A DNA stretch of 9,302 nucleotides from Candidatus Izemoplasma sp. (lineage in GTDB: Bacteria > Bacillota_I > Bacilli_A > Izemoplasmatales > Izemoplasmataceae): NCBI GenBank assembly GCA_007123975.1, contig SLFZ01000022.1:1-9302 (forward strand). The letters are read 5' to 3'. Shown one piece after another: positions 1 to 6,272 of the stretch. Under the pieces are notes generated by a model. It was not told the origin of the DNA. It saw nothing but the letters and a program-made list of their open reading frames with translations, and ran no database searches. A program made the position numbers and the translations under genes. The first letter of the stretch is position 1. Every line of letters begins with the position of its first letter.

Positions 1-1262
1 CGGTAAGGTTTCATAAATGCTTCGATGTCGTCGATTTCCTTGATGATGCTTTCGCTTAAGTTGCGATGGCCATCGTCGGTCACAAGCACATCGTCTTCGA
101 TGCGGATGCCGATTTTTTCATCTTTCACGTATAAGCCGGGTTCGATGGTCAGCACCATGCCGGGTGTGAGCGGGACGTCATAGTGTCCAACGTCATGAAC
201 ATCAAGCCCGATAAAGTGGCCGATGGAATGGTAATAAAGTTCGCTAATTTCGCTGTCGTCTTTGATAAGGCCGATCTTTTTCGCTTTCTTTGTCAGCATG
301 CCTTTCGCAAACTCATTCAGTTCTTTCCACGTCACGCCGGGTTTTATCATGGCGATGGTCGCTTTGTTGACGTCGAGGACGATTTGGTAAAGTTCGCGCT
401 GGCGCTTGGTGAATTTTCCTGAAACCGGGTACGTCCGAGAAATGTCGGCGGCGTAGTTGTTGTGAAGCGCGCCAAGGTCGAACAAAATTAGGCTGTCGTC
501 TTTGAGGGTATCGCGGTTGGAAACGTAATGAAGCACGGTCGCGTTCTCACCGCACGCGGCGATGGTGTCAAAGGCGTTTCCTTCGCTTCCATCAAGCGTG
601 ATTTCATGCAGGAAATCGGCTTCGAGTTGGTACTCGTGGGTGCGACTCGGCAGGTTTTTCATGATGGTTTCAAGGCCTTTTCTCGTGTGTTCGATTGCCT
701 TGTTCATTTCCTCAATCTCAACATCACGCTTGAACATTCGCAAATACGATGTGTGTTCATTGATGGCTTTGACGTCAAGCTCTTTGTAGTTTTCCAGAAT
801 GAACGCAGCTTGCTCAAGCGCAACCGGCTTCACATCCGGCTTCACATGGTAAAGATCGAGATACAACGTTTTAGGCGGTGTGCCGAGAACCGAGCGGGCG
901 TAGTTCATCACTTGTCCAACAAACGGTTTAAACTGTTTTTCGTACCGGATGTTCGCCTCGTCGATGCCTGAACGTTCAGCGGCGACGCTTTTTTCCATGC
1001 GCGCGCCTTCCCACTTGATAATAAAATCGGTGTTTTCTTCAATGAATAAATAGGAATGTGTGTCTTTTTCCCCTTTAAGCAACACGAGAATCATGTTTGG
1101 CTCATTGAGGTTCGTCAGATAAAAAAAGTTGCGCTGCGGTGCGTAGGCATAAAACTGATCGGTCGTGCGGTGCGGCGCGGTGCCACTCCATAAAATAGCC
1201 ATCGATCCTTCGTCCATTTTGGCCAATAAGTTCTTTCGATTTTCCATCGCGTGTGCGGTCAT
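1..1262 (-). CDS. pepP: Xaa-Pro aminopeptidase (aminopeptidase P, M24B), 3' end cut by window edge
   Basis: Cytosolic metallopeptidase that removes the N-terminal residue from peptides with proline in second position. I translated 420 codons, and the frame is still open at base 1. Residues 1-165 look like the AMP_N domain (GTAPHRTTDQFYAY, RNFFYLTNLNEP) and about 180-420 form the pita-bread M24 domain. All five dimetal ligands are visible: D262 (LFDLGAL), D273 (ADISRTYP), H349 (SIGHFIGLDVHD), E374 (TIEPGLYV) and E389 (IRIEDDV), plus H245 and H356, which match catalytic histidines of E. coli PepP. The last residues (LSESIIKEIDDIEAFM) resemble the usual family end, so only a few codons should be missing. 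The ATG at 1262 is preceded five bases upstream by GAGGTGA. The in-frame ATG at residue 6 has no comparable site. The gene is probably monocistronic from its own promoter. The family call is secure, but pepP versus another M24B paralogue is less so. Confidence 0.93.
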   Translation of the reverse strand, partial: MTAHAMENRKNLLAKMDEGSMAILWSGTAPHRTTDQFYAYAPQRNFFYLTNLNEPNMILVLLKGEKDTHSYLFIEENTDFIIKWEGARMEKSVAAERSGIDEANIRYEKQFKPFVGQVMNYARSVLGTPPKTLYLDLYHVKPDVKPVALEQAAFILENYKELDVKAINEHTSYLRMFKRDVEIEEMNKAIEHTRKGLETIMKNLPSRTHEYQLEADFLHEITLDGSEGNAFDTIAACGENATVLHYVSNRDTLKDDSLILFDLGALHNNYAADISRTYPVSGKFTKRQRELYQIVLDVNKATIAMIKPGVTWKELNEFAKGMLTKKAKKIGLIKDDSEISELYYHSIGHFIGLDVHDVGHYDVPLTPGMVLTIEPGLYVKDEKIGIRIEDDVLVTDDGHRNLSESIIKEIDDIEAFMKPY

Positions 1263-1266
1263 GTTA

Positions 1267-1310
1267 TCACCTCAAGCGGTATTATATCACGTTTCCTGTG
1301 CATTTGTAAG
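1267..1310 (-). promoter_or_regulatory. Promoter and ribosome binding site of pepP
   Basis: On the minus strand a perfect TATAAT -10 box (1281-1286) has a weaker -35, CTTACA, 18 bases upstream (1305-1310), or TTACAA at 17 bases. The RBS GAGGTGA is at 1267-1273. The predicted start of transcription near 1274 leaves only about a dozen leader bases. This box lies downstream of the terminator at 1319-1362, so pepP can be expressed independently of that upstream unit. Confidence 0.65.
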
Positions 1311-1318
1311 CCGGACAT

Positions 1319-1362
1319 AAAAAAGCTAAACCCGCGCCACGGTCTTGAATCCGCGGCGCGGG
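1319..1362 (-). terminator. Very strong intrinsic terminator (12-bp stem) upstream of pepP
   Basis: On the minus strand CCCGCGCCGCGG (1351-1362) pairs with CCGTGGCGCGGG (1331-1342), 12 pairs with a single G-U, around an 8-base AUUCAAGA loop. It is followed by UUUAGCUUUUUU (1319-1330). The U tail exists only in this direction, so it terminates minus-strand transcription. It is not needed for gap, which has its own terminator at 1459-1482. Confidence 0.85.
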
Positions 1363-1396
1363 CGTAGGCGCCACACCCGAGGTGTGGATTGGTACA
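1319..1396 (-). ncRNA. Candidate small structured RNA (or leader attenuator) upstream of pepP
   Basis: A short transcription unit of about 75 nt can be read on the minus strand: a TATAAT box at 1402-1407, then a 7-bp hairpin (1371-1377 with 1381-1387, loop of three bases), a linker, and a 12-bp terminator hairpin ending in a U-rich tail. It lies between the gap terminator and the pepP promoter and overlaps no recognised gene. I do not recognise the RNA family; it does not look like 6S, tmRNA, SRP RNA or a riboswitch aptamer that I know. It may be a free small RNA or a conditionally terminated leader of pepP. A 23-codon frame (1326-1397) also runs through it, but could be chance in GC-rich hairpin sequence. 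Confidence 0.45.
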
Positions 1397-1401
1397 TGCT
1401 T

Positions 1402-1407
1402 ATTATA
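1402..1407 (-). promoter_or_regulatory. -10 box of the candidate small RNA
   Basis: Perfect TATAAT on the minus strand, with transcription expected to start near 1395. There is no convincing -35 hexamer at 16-18 bases: a TTGCGT sits 22 bases upstream, which is too far. There is also no TGn extension. The promoter is therefore weak, activator-dependent or fortuitous. Confidence 0.35.
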
Positions 1408-1458
1408 CTCGATTAGCGGGATGAAAGATACGCAACATAAACACCATTTTAGGCAACT

Positions 1459-1482
1459 AAAAACCGCCGACGAGGTCGGCGG
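1459..1482 (-). terminator. Intrinsic terminator of gap
   Basis: CCGCCGAC (minus, 1475-1482) pairs perfectly with GTCGGCGG (1464-1471) around a three-base loop, then runs into TTTTTAG. It begins seven bases after the gap stop codon. Confidence 0.9.
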
Positions 1483-1488
1483 CTGATG

Positions 1489-2496
1489 TTACAGGGTGGC
1501 GATGTGTTTGATGACACGAACCATCTGTGCCACATAGCCCATTTCGTTATCATACCACATGACAACTTTCACGAGTTGGCCTTCGTCGGTGTTGAGGACG
1601 CTGGTCATCTGCGCATCAAAAAGGGTTCCGTATTCCATGCCGATGGTGTCGCTTGAGACGATTGGGTCTTCGGTGTATCCGAGCGACTCGTTGGCGGCGT
1701 TTTTGATAGCTTGGTTAACGGTATTGACGTCGACGTTTTTGCCGAGTTCAACCACGAGGTCCACGGCTGAGCCGGTGACGGTTGGAACGCGTAAGGCGAT
1801 GCCGTCGAGTTTGCCTTTAAGGTGCGGCATCACAATCCCGATGGCTTTGGCGGCGCCGGTGGTGGTTGGGACGATGTTCGCCGCGGCGGCGCGTCCACGA
1901 CGGGCACTAATTGGTTTAGAATGCGGTCCGTCGAGGGTGTTTTGGTCGTTCGTGTAGGCATGTGCGGTGGTCATGAATCCACGTTTCACACCAAAGTTGT
2001 CGTCAAGTGCTTTGACGATTGGGGCGAGGCAGTTGGTGGTGCACGATGCGGCACTTACAACCGTTTCACTTCCGTCCAAAATGTCATGGTTGACGTTGTA
2101 GACGACGGTTTTAAGATCGCCTTTGGCCGGGGCGCTGATGATGACTTTTTTCGCGCCTGCCTTGATGTGTTTTTCCGCTTTTTCTTTGCTGGTGAAAAAG
2201 CCTGTGCATTCGAGCACCACGTCGACCTCATGCGCCTTCCAGGGAAGGTTCTCAGGGTCGCGTTCTGCGTACACTTTGACGGCTTTGCCGTCGACGATGA
2301 TGCCTTCATCGTCGTGGGCGATGCTGTCTTGTTTAAAACGGCCTTGTGCGGTGTCGTACTTTAAAAGGTACGCAAGCGATTCAGCGTCGGTCAGATCGTT
2401 GATCGCGACGATGTCGAACTCGGGGTTATCGAACATTAAGCGAAACGCCAAGCGTCCGATGCGTCCAAATCCATTGATGGCTACTTTTACTCCCAT
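1489..2496 (-). CDS. gap: Glyceraldehyde-3-phosphate dehydrogenase, type I, NAD-dependent
   Basis: Glycolytic enzyme that oxidises and phosphorylates glyceraldehyde 3-phosphate to 1,3-bisphosphoglycerate, a cytosolic homotetramer in this family. The 335-aa product has the usual family length. The N-terminal Rossmann fold starts INGFGRIGR (residues 7-15). N33-D34 (VAINDLTD) marks the end of strand 2, and the acidic residue favours NAD over NADP. The catalytic signature is ASCTTN (150-155) with C152, and the general base is H179 in TTAHAYTND. The helical substrate loop and PTTTGAAKA are present, and the C-terminal WYDNEMGY motif is intact. The start ATG is preceded by AAAGGAGGA (2506-2514). It is flanked by its own promoter and terminator and is not in an operon with pgk or tpi here. 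This looks like the glycolytic (GapA-type) enzyme; I see only one copy in the window. Confidence 0.98.
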   Translation of the reverse strand: MGVKVAINGFGRIGRLAFRLMFDNPEFDIVAINDLTDAESLAYLLKYDTAQGRFKQDSIAHDDEGIIVDGKAVKVYAERDPENLPWKAHEVDVVLECTGFFTSKEKAEKHIKAGAKKVIISAPAKGDLKTVVYNVNHDILDGSETVVSAASCTTNCLAPIVKALDDNFGVKRGFMTTAHAYTNDQNTLDGPHSKPISARRGRAAAANIVPTTTGAAKAIGIVMPHLKGKLDGIALRVPTVTGSAVDLVVELGKNVDVNTVNQAIKNAANESLGYTEDPIVSSDTIGMEYGTLFDAQMTSVLNTDEGQLVKVVMWYDNEMGYVAQMVRVIKHIATL

Positions 2497-2505
2497 GTTT
2501 GGGTG

Positions 2506-2561
2506 TCCTCCTTTGAAATTTCGTTCACCTTAATTATAGCCAATAGCCCGTCAAAACACAA
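2506..2561 (-). promoter_or_regulatory. Promoter and ribosome binding site of gap
   Basis: Minus-strand perfect -10 TATAAT at 2533-2538 with a poor -35 (TTGTGT, 2556-2561) at 17 bases. The RBS AAAGGAGGA at 2506-2514 is near-perfectly complementary to the anti-SD. I see no clear operator. Confidence 0.65.
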
Positions 2562-2601
2562 CGTAAACGGGCAGGCTAAAAACGTTTTCAACTCCTTTTT
2601 C

Positions 2602-2631
2602 AATAAAAACGCGCCCAACCGGGCGCGTTTT
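2602..2631 (-). terminator. Intrinsic terminator of spx
   Basis: An 11-bp inverted repeat (2606-2616 with 2621-2631, loop of four) starts immediately after the spx stop codon and runs into TTTTTATTG on the minus strand. The arms are symmetrical (AAAA...TTTT), so it could also stop transcription from the plus side, although no plus-strand gene points at it. Confidence 0.9.
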
Positions 2632-2632
2632 C

Positions 2633-3103
2633 TTATGAAGATTTTGCGGTCTGTTCTTTCTCGCTGAGTTCTTTAAAATACGTTTCTAACGCATGGACGT
2701 AATCGCAGTCTTCGCCTTTATCACAAGTGGTGCACATGATGATCTCACGCAGGCGTTTGGGAATAAACATGCGAATCTCATCTTCGTTGTAGCCGACTTG
2801 CATCTTGGCGTCCTCAATGATGATGGGTCGTCTGAGCACGCTCGGGTGCTCGATGATGAAATCGGTCAACTCCCTCATGCTCATGTCCTCAAAGTTGAGG
2901 TTCTTTTCCTGAAAGACTTTCGAGCGCGTTGAGATGATGTCTTCAAACCCACTCTCGGTGTTTTTCAGCATCAGCATGATGTCGTCCTTGGTCAACTTAA
3001 TGTTAAAGATGTTCTTCTCGCGATACTCGATACGGTGTTCATCAAACCACTTCTTCGCCTTGCGGCATGAGGAGCAGCTAGGGGTCGTGTACATTTGAAT
3101 CAC
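2633..3103 (-). CDS. spx: Spx-family transcriptional regulator with Cys-rich C-terminal tail
   Basis: Spx (ArsC-like fold) binds the RNA polymerase alpha C-terminal domain and redirects transcription under disulfide stress. The 156-aa product matches Bacillus Spx along its length: redox switch C10-S-S-C13, RKAKKWF, the IISTRSKVFQ block, G52 (the residue needed for alpha-CTD contact), RRPIII at 91-96, and QVGYNEDEIRMF. The start is a GTG at 3103: AAGGAGGG (3111-3118) stands eight bases upstream, and the resulting N-terminus aligns residue for residue with the Bacillus protein. The in-frame ATG at 3151 would put the promoter inside the gene. B. subtilis Spx has about 131 residues, so this one carries an extra tail of roughly 30. 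The tail contains C124, C127, C133 and H137 in a CX2CX5CX3H pattern. Paralogue choice (Spx versus MgsR) favours Spx. It diverges from pepF. Confidence 0.93.
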   Translation of the reverse strand: MIQMYTTPSCSSCRKAKKWFDEHRIEYREKNIFNIKLTKDDIMLMLKNTESGFEDIISTRSKVFQEKNLNFEDMSMRELTDFIIEHPSVLRRPIIIEDAKMQVGYNEDEIRMFIPKRLREIIMCTTCDKGEDCDYVHALETYFKELSEKEQTAKSS

Positions 3104-3141
3104 GGAGCATCCCTCCTTATAAGGAACATGGTACGCTACAC

Positions 3142-3169
3142 AGTATATCATAATTTATAAAAAGTTCAA
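3142..3169 (-). promoter_or_regulatory. Promoter of spx
   Basis: Minus-strand extended -10, TGATATACT (box 3142-3147, five of six consensus), with TTGAAC at 3164-3169 after a 16-base spacer. It overlaps the upstream in-frame ATG at 3151, which argues for the downstream GTG start of spx. Confidence 0.65.
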
Positions 3170-3218
3170 ATAGGTTTTTGAGAATTTCTGCAAATATCCC
3201 GATTCTCGACCGTTTGCA

Positions 3219-3227
3219 TGCTATAAT
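3219..3227 (+). promoter_or_regulatory. Promoter of pepF (extended -10)
   Basis: TGCTATAAT at 3219-3227 is a perfect extended -10. The hexamer 17 bases upstream (CCGATT) is not a -35 match, so the TGn extension probably compensates. The pepF RBS GGAGG is at 3252-3256, seven bases before its ATG. Confidence 0.65.
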
Positions 3228-3263
3228 ACGGTCGTACTTATTATACCAAACGGAGGCCCGTAT

Positions 3264-5030
3264 ATGAAGTGGAAACTTGAAAATCTCTACCCCTCACTCG
3301 ACGCCTGGCAAGAAGATTTTGACTTTGTCAAAGGCGCGGTTGAGAAGGCTCCCGAGTTCAATGGGAAACTCGCGGATTACGATATGTTCAAACGTTATTT
3401 CGACCTGCAACGTGAGATTAGCATCAAGGCGCATAAACTTTATCAGTACGCCGCCCTGACGAGCGACCTAAACCGCAAGGACGTCAGCAATGCCGGTCGC
3501 GTTCAACAGTGTGCGCATTTGCTCAATGAGCTCTCACGCGCCACGGCGTTTCAAAACCCTGAAGTGCTCGCACTTGGTGAAGATGTCGTCGACGATTTTC
3601 TCGCGCGCGATGAAAGCCTTGCCGAGTATCGATTCCCTTTGAAAAAACTCTTCCATCAAAAACCGCATGTGCTCGATGAAAAAAGCGAGACGTTACTGGC
3701 CAACTACCAACGCGTCACCAGCCAAGGAAGTCAACTTTACGGCGCCCTCGCCGTCGCCGACAACACCAGCAAGGAAGTCACCCTAAAAGACGGCACGACA
3801 CTCACCATCACCCAAGGCAACTTCCGCAGCTACCTTGCAGACCTAGAAGACCCAGACGACCGTGAAGCGGTCTTTAAAGCAATCTTCTCCCATTATGAAA
3901 CCCACAAGCACACCTACGCGCAAATGTACAACACGGTGTTGCAGGCCGATGTGGCAAAACAACTCGCGCGCAACTACGATTCAACCTTGCACAGTTACCT
4001 TTTCGGAAACGACATTCCTCTGGCCGTGTATGAGAACCTCGTGTCGGTCGCCAAGGAAAACACCGAACCAATCAAACGCTACTACGCGTTGCGTAAAAAA
4101 GCCCTCAACCTTAAAAAACACCGCACGTTTGATCGTTTTATGCCACTGGCGAAGGCCAAAAGCAAGTTCAAGTATGACGAAGCCACGAAACTATTCTTTG
4201 ATTCCATCGACCACCTCGGTGATGACTTCGTCGCCAAGGCGAAAGACGCCTTGAAAGAAGGCTACGTGGATGTGTTTGAAACCGACGGAAAACAAACCGG
4301 TGCGTATTCGTGGAGCGCGCTCAACGAGCACCCCTTCATCCTTCTCAACTACGACGACACCTTAAACAGCGTCTTCACCCTCGCGCATGAAGCGGGTCAC
4401 TCAATGCATTCGCTCTTTAGCCACGAAGCCCAACCCGTGGCGACACAAAACTACACAATCTTCGTGGCTGAAATCGCCTCGACCTTTAACGAACACATGT
4501 TGCTCGATTACTTCATCCGTACCAACCAAGGCACCTTGGATGACAAAATCGCTTTGCTCCAACAAGCCATCGACGACATCTTAGGCACCTTCTACCGTCA
4601 AACCTTGTTCGCTGCCTATGAACTCGAGGCACATAAGCTTGCCGAAACCGGTGCGCCGATTACCTATGAAGCGCTCTCAAACATCATGATTGACCTCTAC
4701 AAACATTTTTACGACATTGACATCAGTGAAGAACCTGGAAAAGCGTATGTATGGGCCTACATTCCTCATTTGTTCAACACCCCATTCTACGTTTACCAAT
4801 ACGCCACCAGCTTCGCCGCGAGTTTAAAACTCTTCGACATGGTCAAAGACGACCCACGCAAGATTGAAAACCACATGCGTCTGCTCAAAGCCGGCGGCGA
4901 CGACTTCCCGGTTGAACAGGTTAAAAAAGCCGGCGTTGACCTCACCACCAAAGACGCCTTCATGGGCGTTGTCAAACGTCTAAATGACCTCATCGACGAA
5001 CTTGACCTTGCATTAAAGGAAAAATCCTAG
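3264..5030 (+). CDS. pepF: Oligoendopeptidase F (M3B zinc metallopeptidase)
   Basis: Cytosolic zinc endopeptidase that cuts short peptides, typically about 7-17 residues, in peptide recycling. The 588-aa length is normal for PepF (about 600). The N-terminal helical oligopeptidase-F domain occupies roughly residues 110-190 and the M3 catalytic domain about 200-575. The zinc site is HEAGH at 375-379 (TLAHEAGHSMHS), with the third ligand E403 in VAEIASTFNE. The C-terminal block AGGDDFPVEQVKKAGVDL is the family's substrate-loop region. Tyr/His-rich segments such as YQYATSFAAS are also typical. The ATG follows GGAGG by seven bases. No terminator is seen directly after the stop codon; the trpS T-box leader starts at once, so its terminator may also end pepF transcripts, and some read-through into trpS is likely. 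Confidence 0.97.
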   Translation: MKWKLENLYPSLDAWQEDFDFVKGAVEKAPEFNGKLADYDMFKRYFDLQREISIKAHKLYQYAALTSDLNRKDVSNAGRVQQCAHLLNELSRATAFQNPEVLALGEDVVDDFLARDESLAEYRFPLKKLFHQKPHVLDEKSETLLANYQRVTSQGSQLYGALAVADNTSKEVTLKDGTTLTITQGNFRSYLADLEDPDDREAVFKAIFSHYETHKHTYAQMYNTVLQADVAKQLARNYDSTLHSYLFGNDIPLAVYENLVSVAKENTEPIKRYYALRKKALNLKKHRTFDRFMPLAKAKSKFKYDEATKLFFDSIDHLGDDFVAKAKDALKEGYVDVFETDGKQTGAYSWSALNEHPFILLNYDDTLNSVFTLAHEAGHSMHSLFSHEAQPVATQNYTIFVAEIASTFNEHMLLDYFIRTNQGTLDDKIALLQQAIDDILGTFYRQTLFAAYELEAHKLAETGAPITYEALSNIMIDLYKHFYDIDISEEPGKAYVWAYIPHLFNTPFYVYQYATSFAASLKLFDMVKDDPRKIENHMRLLKAGGDDFPVEQVKKAGVDLTTKDAFMGVVKRLNDLIDELDLALKEKS

Positions 5031-5036
5031 TATCAT
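5008..5036 (+). promoter_or_regulatory. Possible promoter of the trpS leader
   Basis: TATCAT (5031-5036) with TTGCAT (5008-5013) at a 17-base spacer would start transcription just before the T-box. Both boxes are imperfect and the -35 lies inside the end of pepF. TTGACC at 5002-5007 is a better -35 but 23 bases from this -10. Low confidence. Confidence 0.3.
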
Positions 5037-5051
5037 ATACGTAACACGATT

Positions 5052-5250
5052 GACGGGGACGAGTAACGTGTCACCCCATGACGAAAGCGACTCCGGGACA
5101 GTGCGAGCCGGGGCGTGGACACGCGCGAATGGACCCCTGAGTGACGTTAACCGCGTCCGTTTTCCGCGTTAAGGACTAAAGTGCCGACCTCGGTCGGAAT
5201 CAAGGTGGTACCGCGAACCCACGCCCTTGGCTTAGCCAGGGGCGTTTTCT
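5052..5250 (+). promoter_or_regulatory. Trp-specific T-box riboswitch controlling trpS
   Basis: A transcriptional T-box leader that senses uncharged tRNA-Trp: pairing with the uncharged CCA end stabilises an antiterminator and lets trpS be transcribed. Stem I base: GGGG 5055-5058 with CCCC 5134-5137. The specifier loop has AGTAA on the 5' side (5062-5066) and GAATGGA on the 3' side, giving codon UGG (Trp) at 5130-5132. The next helix is CGTGTC/GACACG (5067-5072 with 5118-5123). Stem II (5147-5172) has a TCC loop that can pair with GGA at 5173-5175, as in the stem IIA/B pseudoknot. Stem III is 5184-5197. The T-box sequence AAGGTGGTACCGCG is at 5202-5215. The antiterminator pairs AAGG 5202-5205 with CCTT 5225-5228 and GCG 5213-5215 with CGC 5222-5224, leaving the canonical seven-base bulge TGGTACC. 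Bulge base U5209 would face the tRNA discriminator. Confidence 0.96.
5221..5250 (+). terminator. T-box-controlled terminator before trpS
   Basis: ACGCCCTTGGC (5221-5231) pairs with GCCAGGGGCGT (5235-5245), one G-U, three-base loop, followed by TTTTCT. Its 5' arm includes the 3' strand of the antiterminator (5222-5228), so the two structures exclude each other. Confidence 0.92.
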
Positions 5251-5270
5251 ATTCAAAAGGAGGAATACCC

Positions 5271-6272
5271 ATGAAACACATTGTCTCAGGCATCCAACCT
5301 ACCGGAAGCCTCAACCTAGGAACTTACTTAGGAAGCATCAAAAACTTCATCGACGTCCAACGACGCCACCCCGAGCATCAGCTGCTGCTCTTTATTGCCG
5401 ACTTGCATGCGATTACCGTCCCTCAAGACAAGATGAAACTGCGCAAGACGATTAAAGAACTCGCTGCGCTTTACCTCGCAAGTGGCCTCAAACAAGACAC
5501 CTTGTCGCTCTTCATCCAATCGGAGATTCCCGCACACGCCGAAATGGCGTATTTGTTGCAATGCTTTACCTACATGGGAGAACTCGAACGGATGACCCAG
5601 TTTAAAGACAAAGCCCAAAAGCAAACCAAAGGCGTCAGTTCAGCCCTGTTCACCTATCCCGCCTTAATGGCTGGCGACATTGTGCTGTATGACGCGCAGT
5701 ATGTCCCCGTGGGTGAGGATCAAAAACAACACCTCGAACTCACACGCGACATCGCCATCCGCCTCAACAACCGTTTCGGCACGATGGTCACCGTTCCAGA
5801 ACCCTTGATTCCGAAAGTCGGCGCTCGCATCATGAGTCTAACCGACCCGACAAAAAAAATGAGCAAATCCGACGACAACGTTAAATCGCGCGTCAACTTA
5901 CTCGACGATGAAGCCATCATCCGCAAACGCATCATGGCCGCCGTCACGGATTCTGAGGGTACGGTTCACTACGACAAAGCGGAAAAGCCCGGTATTGCCA
6001 ACCTGATGACGATCTATAGCGCCATCACTGGAAAGACGATTGGCGCCGTTGAAGAGGCCTTCAAAGGCAGTGATTACGCCACCTTTAAACGCGCCGTCGC
6101 CGATGCGGTGATCGATGAACTCGCGCCGATTCAAGCGCGCTATCACGCCTTGAAAGACAGTCCCGAACTCGATCGTATCCTCGATGAGGGAAAAGCGTAC
6201 GCTGAACGTTTCGCTAACAAGAAAGTGCGTAAACTTCAAAACGCCCTGGGGCTCGGCAGAAAACGTAAATAA
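5271..6272 (+). CDS. trpS: Tryptophanyl-tRNA synthetase
   Basis: Class Ic aminoacyl-tRNA synthetase that charges tRNA-Trp, a cytosolic homodimer in this family. The 333-aa length is typical of bacterial TrpRS. The N-terminus reads SGIQPTGSLNLGTYLGSIKN; the HIGH-like motif is N15-L-G-T18, an unusual form (most have TIGN or HLGN). FIADLHAIT, the VPVGEDQKQHLELTRDIA segment and KMSKS at 196-200 (KKMSKSDDN) are intact. The ATG at 5271 is chosen because AAAAGGAGGA stands at 5255-5264 and the family N-terminus begins here. An in-frame GTG at 5181 lies inside the T-box and would add 30 residues encoded by its terminator. The UGG-specifier T-box upstream confirms the amino acid specificity. An eight-A run (5852-5859) inside the KMSKS region keeps frame. 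Confidence 0.97.
   Translation: MKHIVSGIQPTGSLNLGTYLGSIKNFIDVQRRHPEHQLLLFIADLHAITVPQDKMKLRKTIKELAALYLASGLKQDTLSLFIQSEIPAHAEMAYLLQCFTYMGELERMTQFKDKAQKQTKGVSSALFTYPALMAGDIVLYDAQYVPVGEDQKQHLELTRDIAIRLNNRFGTMVTVPEPLIPKVGARIMSLTDPTKKMSKSDDNVKSRVNLLDDEAIIRKRIMAAVTDSEGTVHYDKAEKPGIANLMTIYSAITGKTIGAVEEAFKGSDYATFKRAVADAVIDELAPIQARYHALKDSPELDRILDEGKAYAERFANKKVRKLQNALGLGRKRK

Noticed and set aside
183..971. Plus-strand open frames opposite the aminopeptidase gene
   Set aside because: Antisense shadows of a gene with all five metal ligands; no RBS and no recognisable domain.
1822..2364. 180-codon plus-strand frame opposite gap
   Set aside because: Shadow of the gap coding frame; no RBS, no family resemblance.
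5181..5270. Upstream GTG start extending trpS by 30 residues
   Set aside because: It lies inside the T-box antiterminator and terminator, and the real N-terminus with a strong RBS is at 5271.
5852..5859. Run of eight A as a programmed frameshift or sequencing indel in trpS
   Set aside because: The frame is continuous through KMSKS to the normal C-terminus; no sign of slippage.
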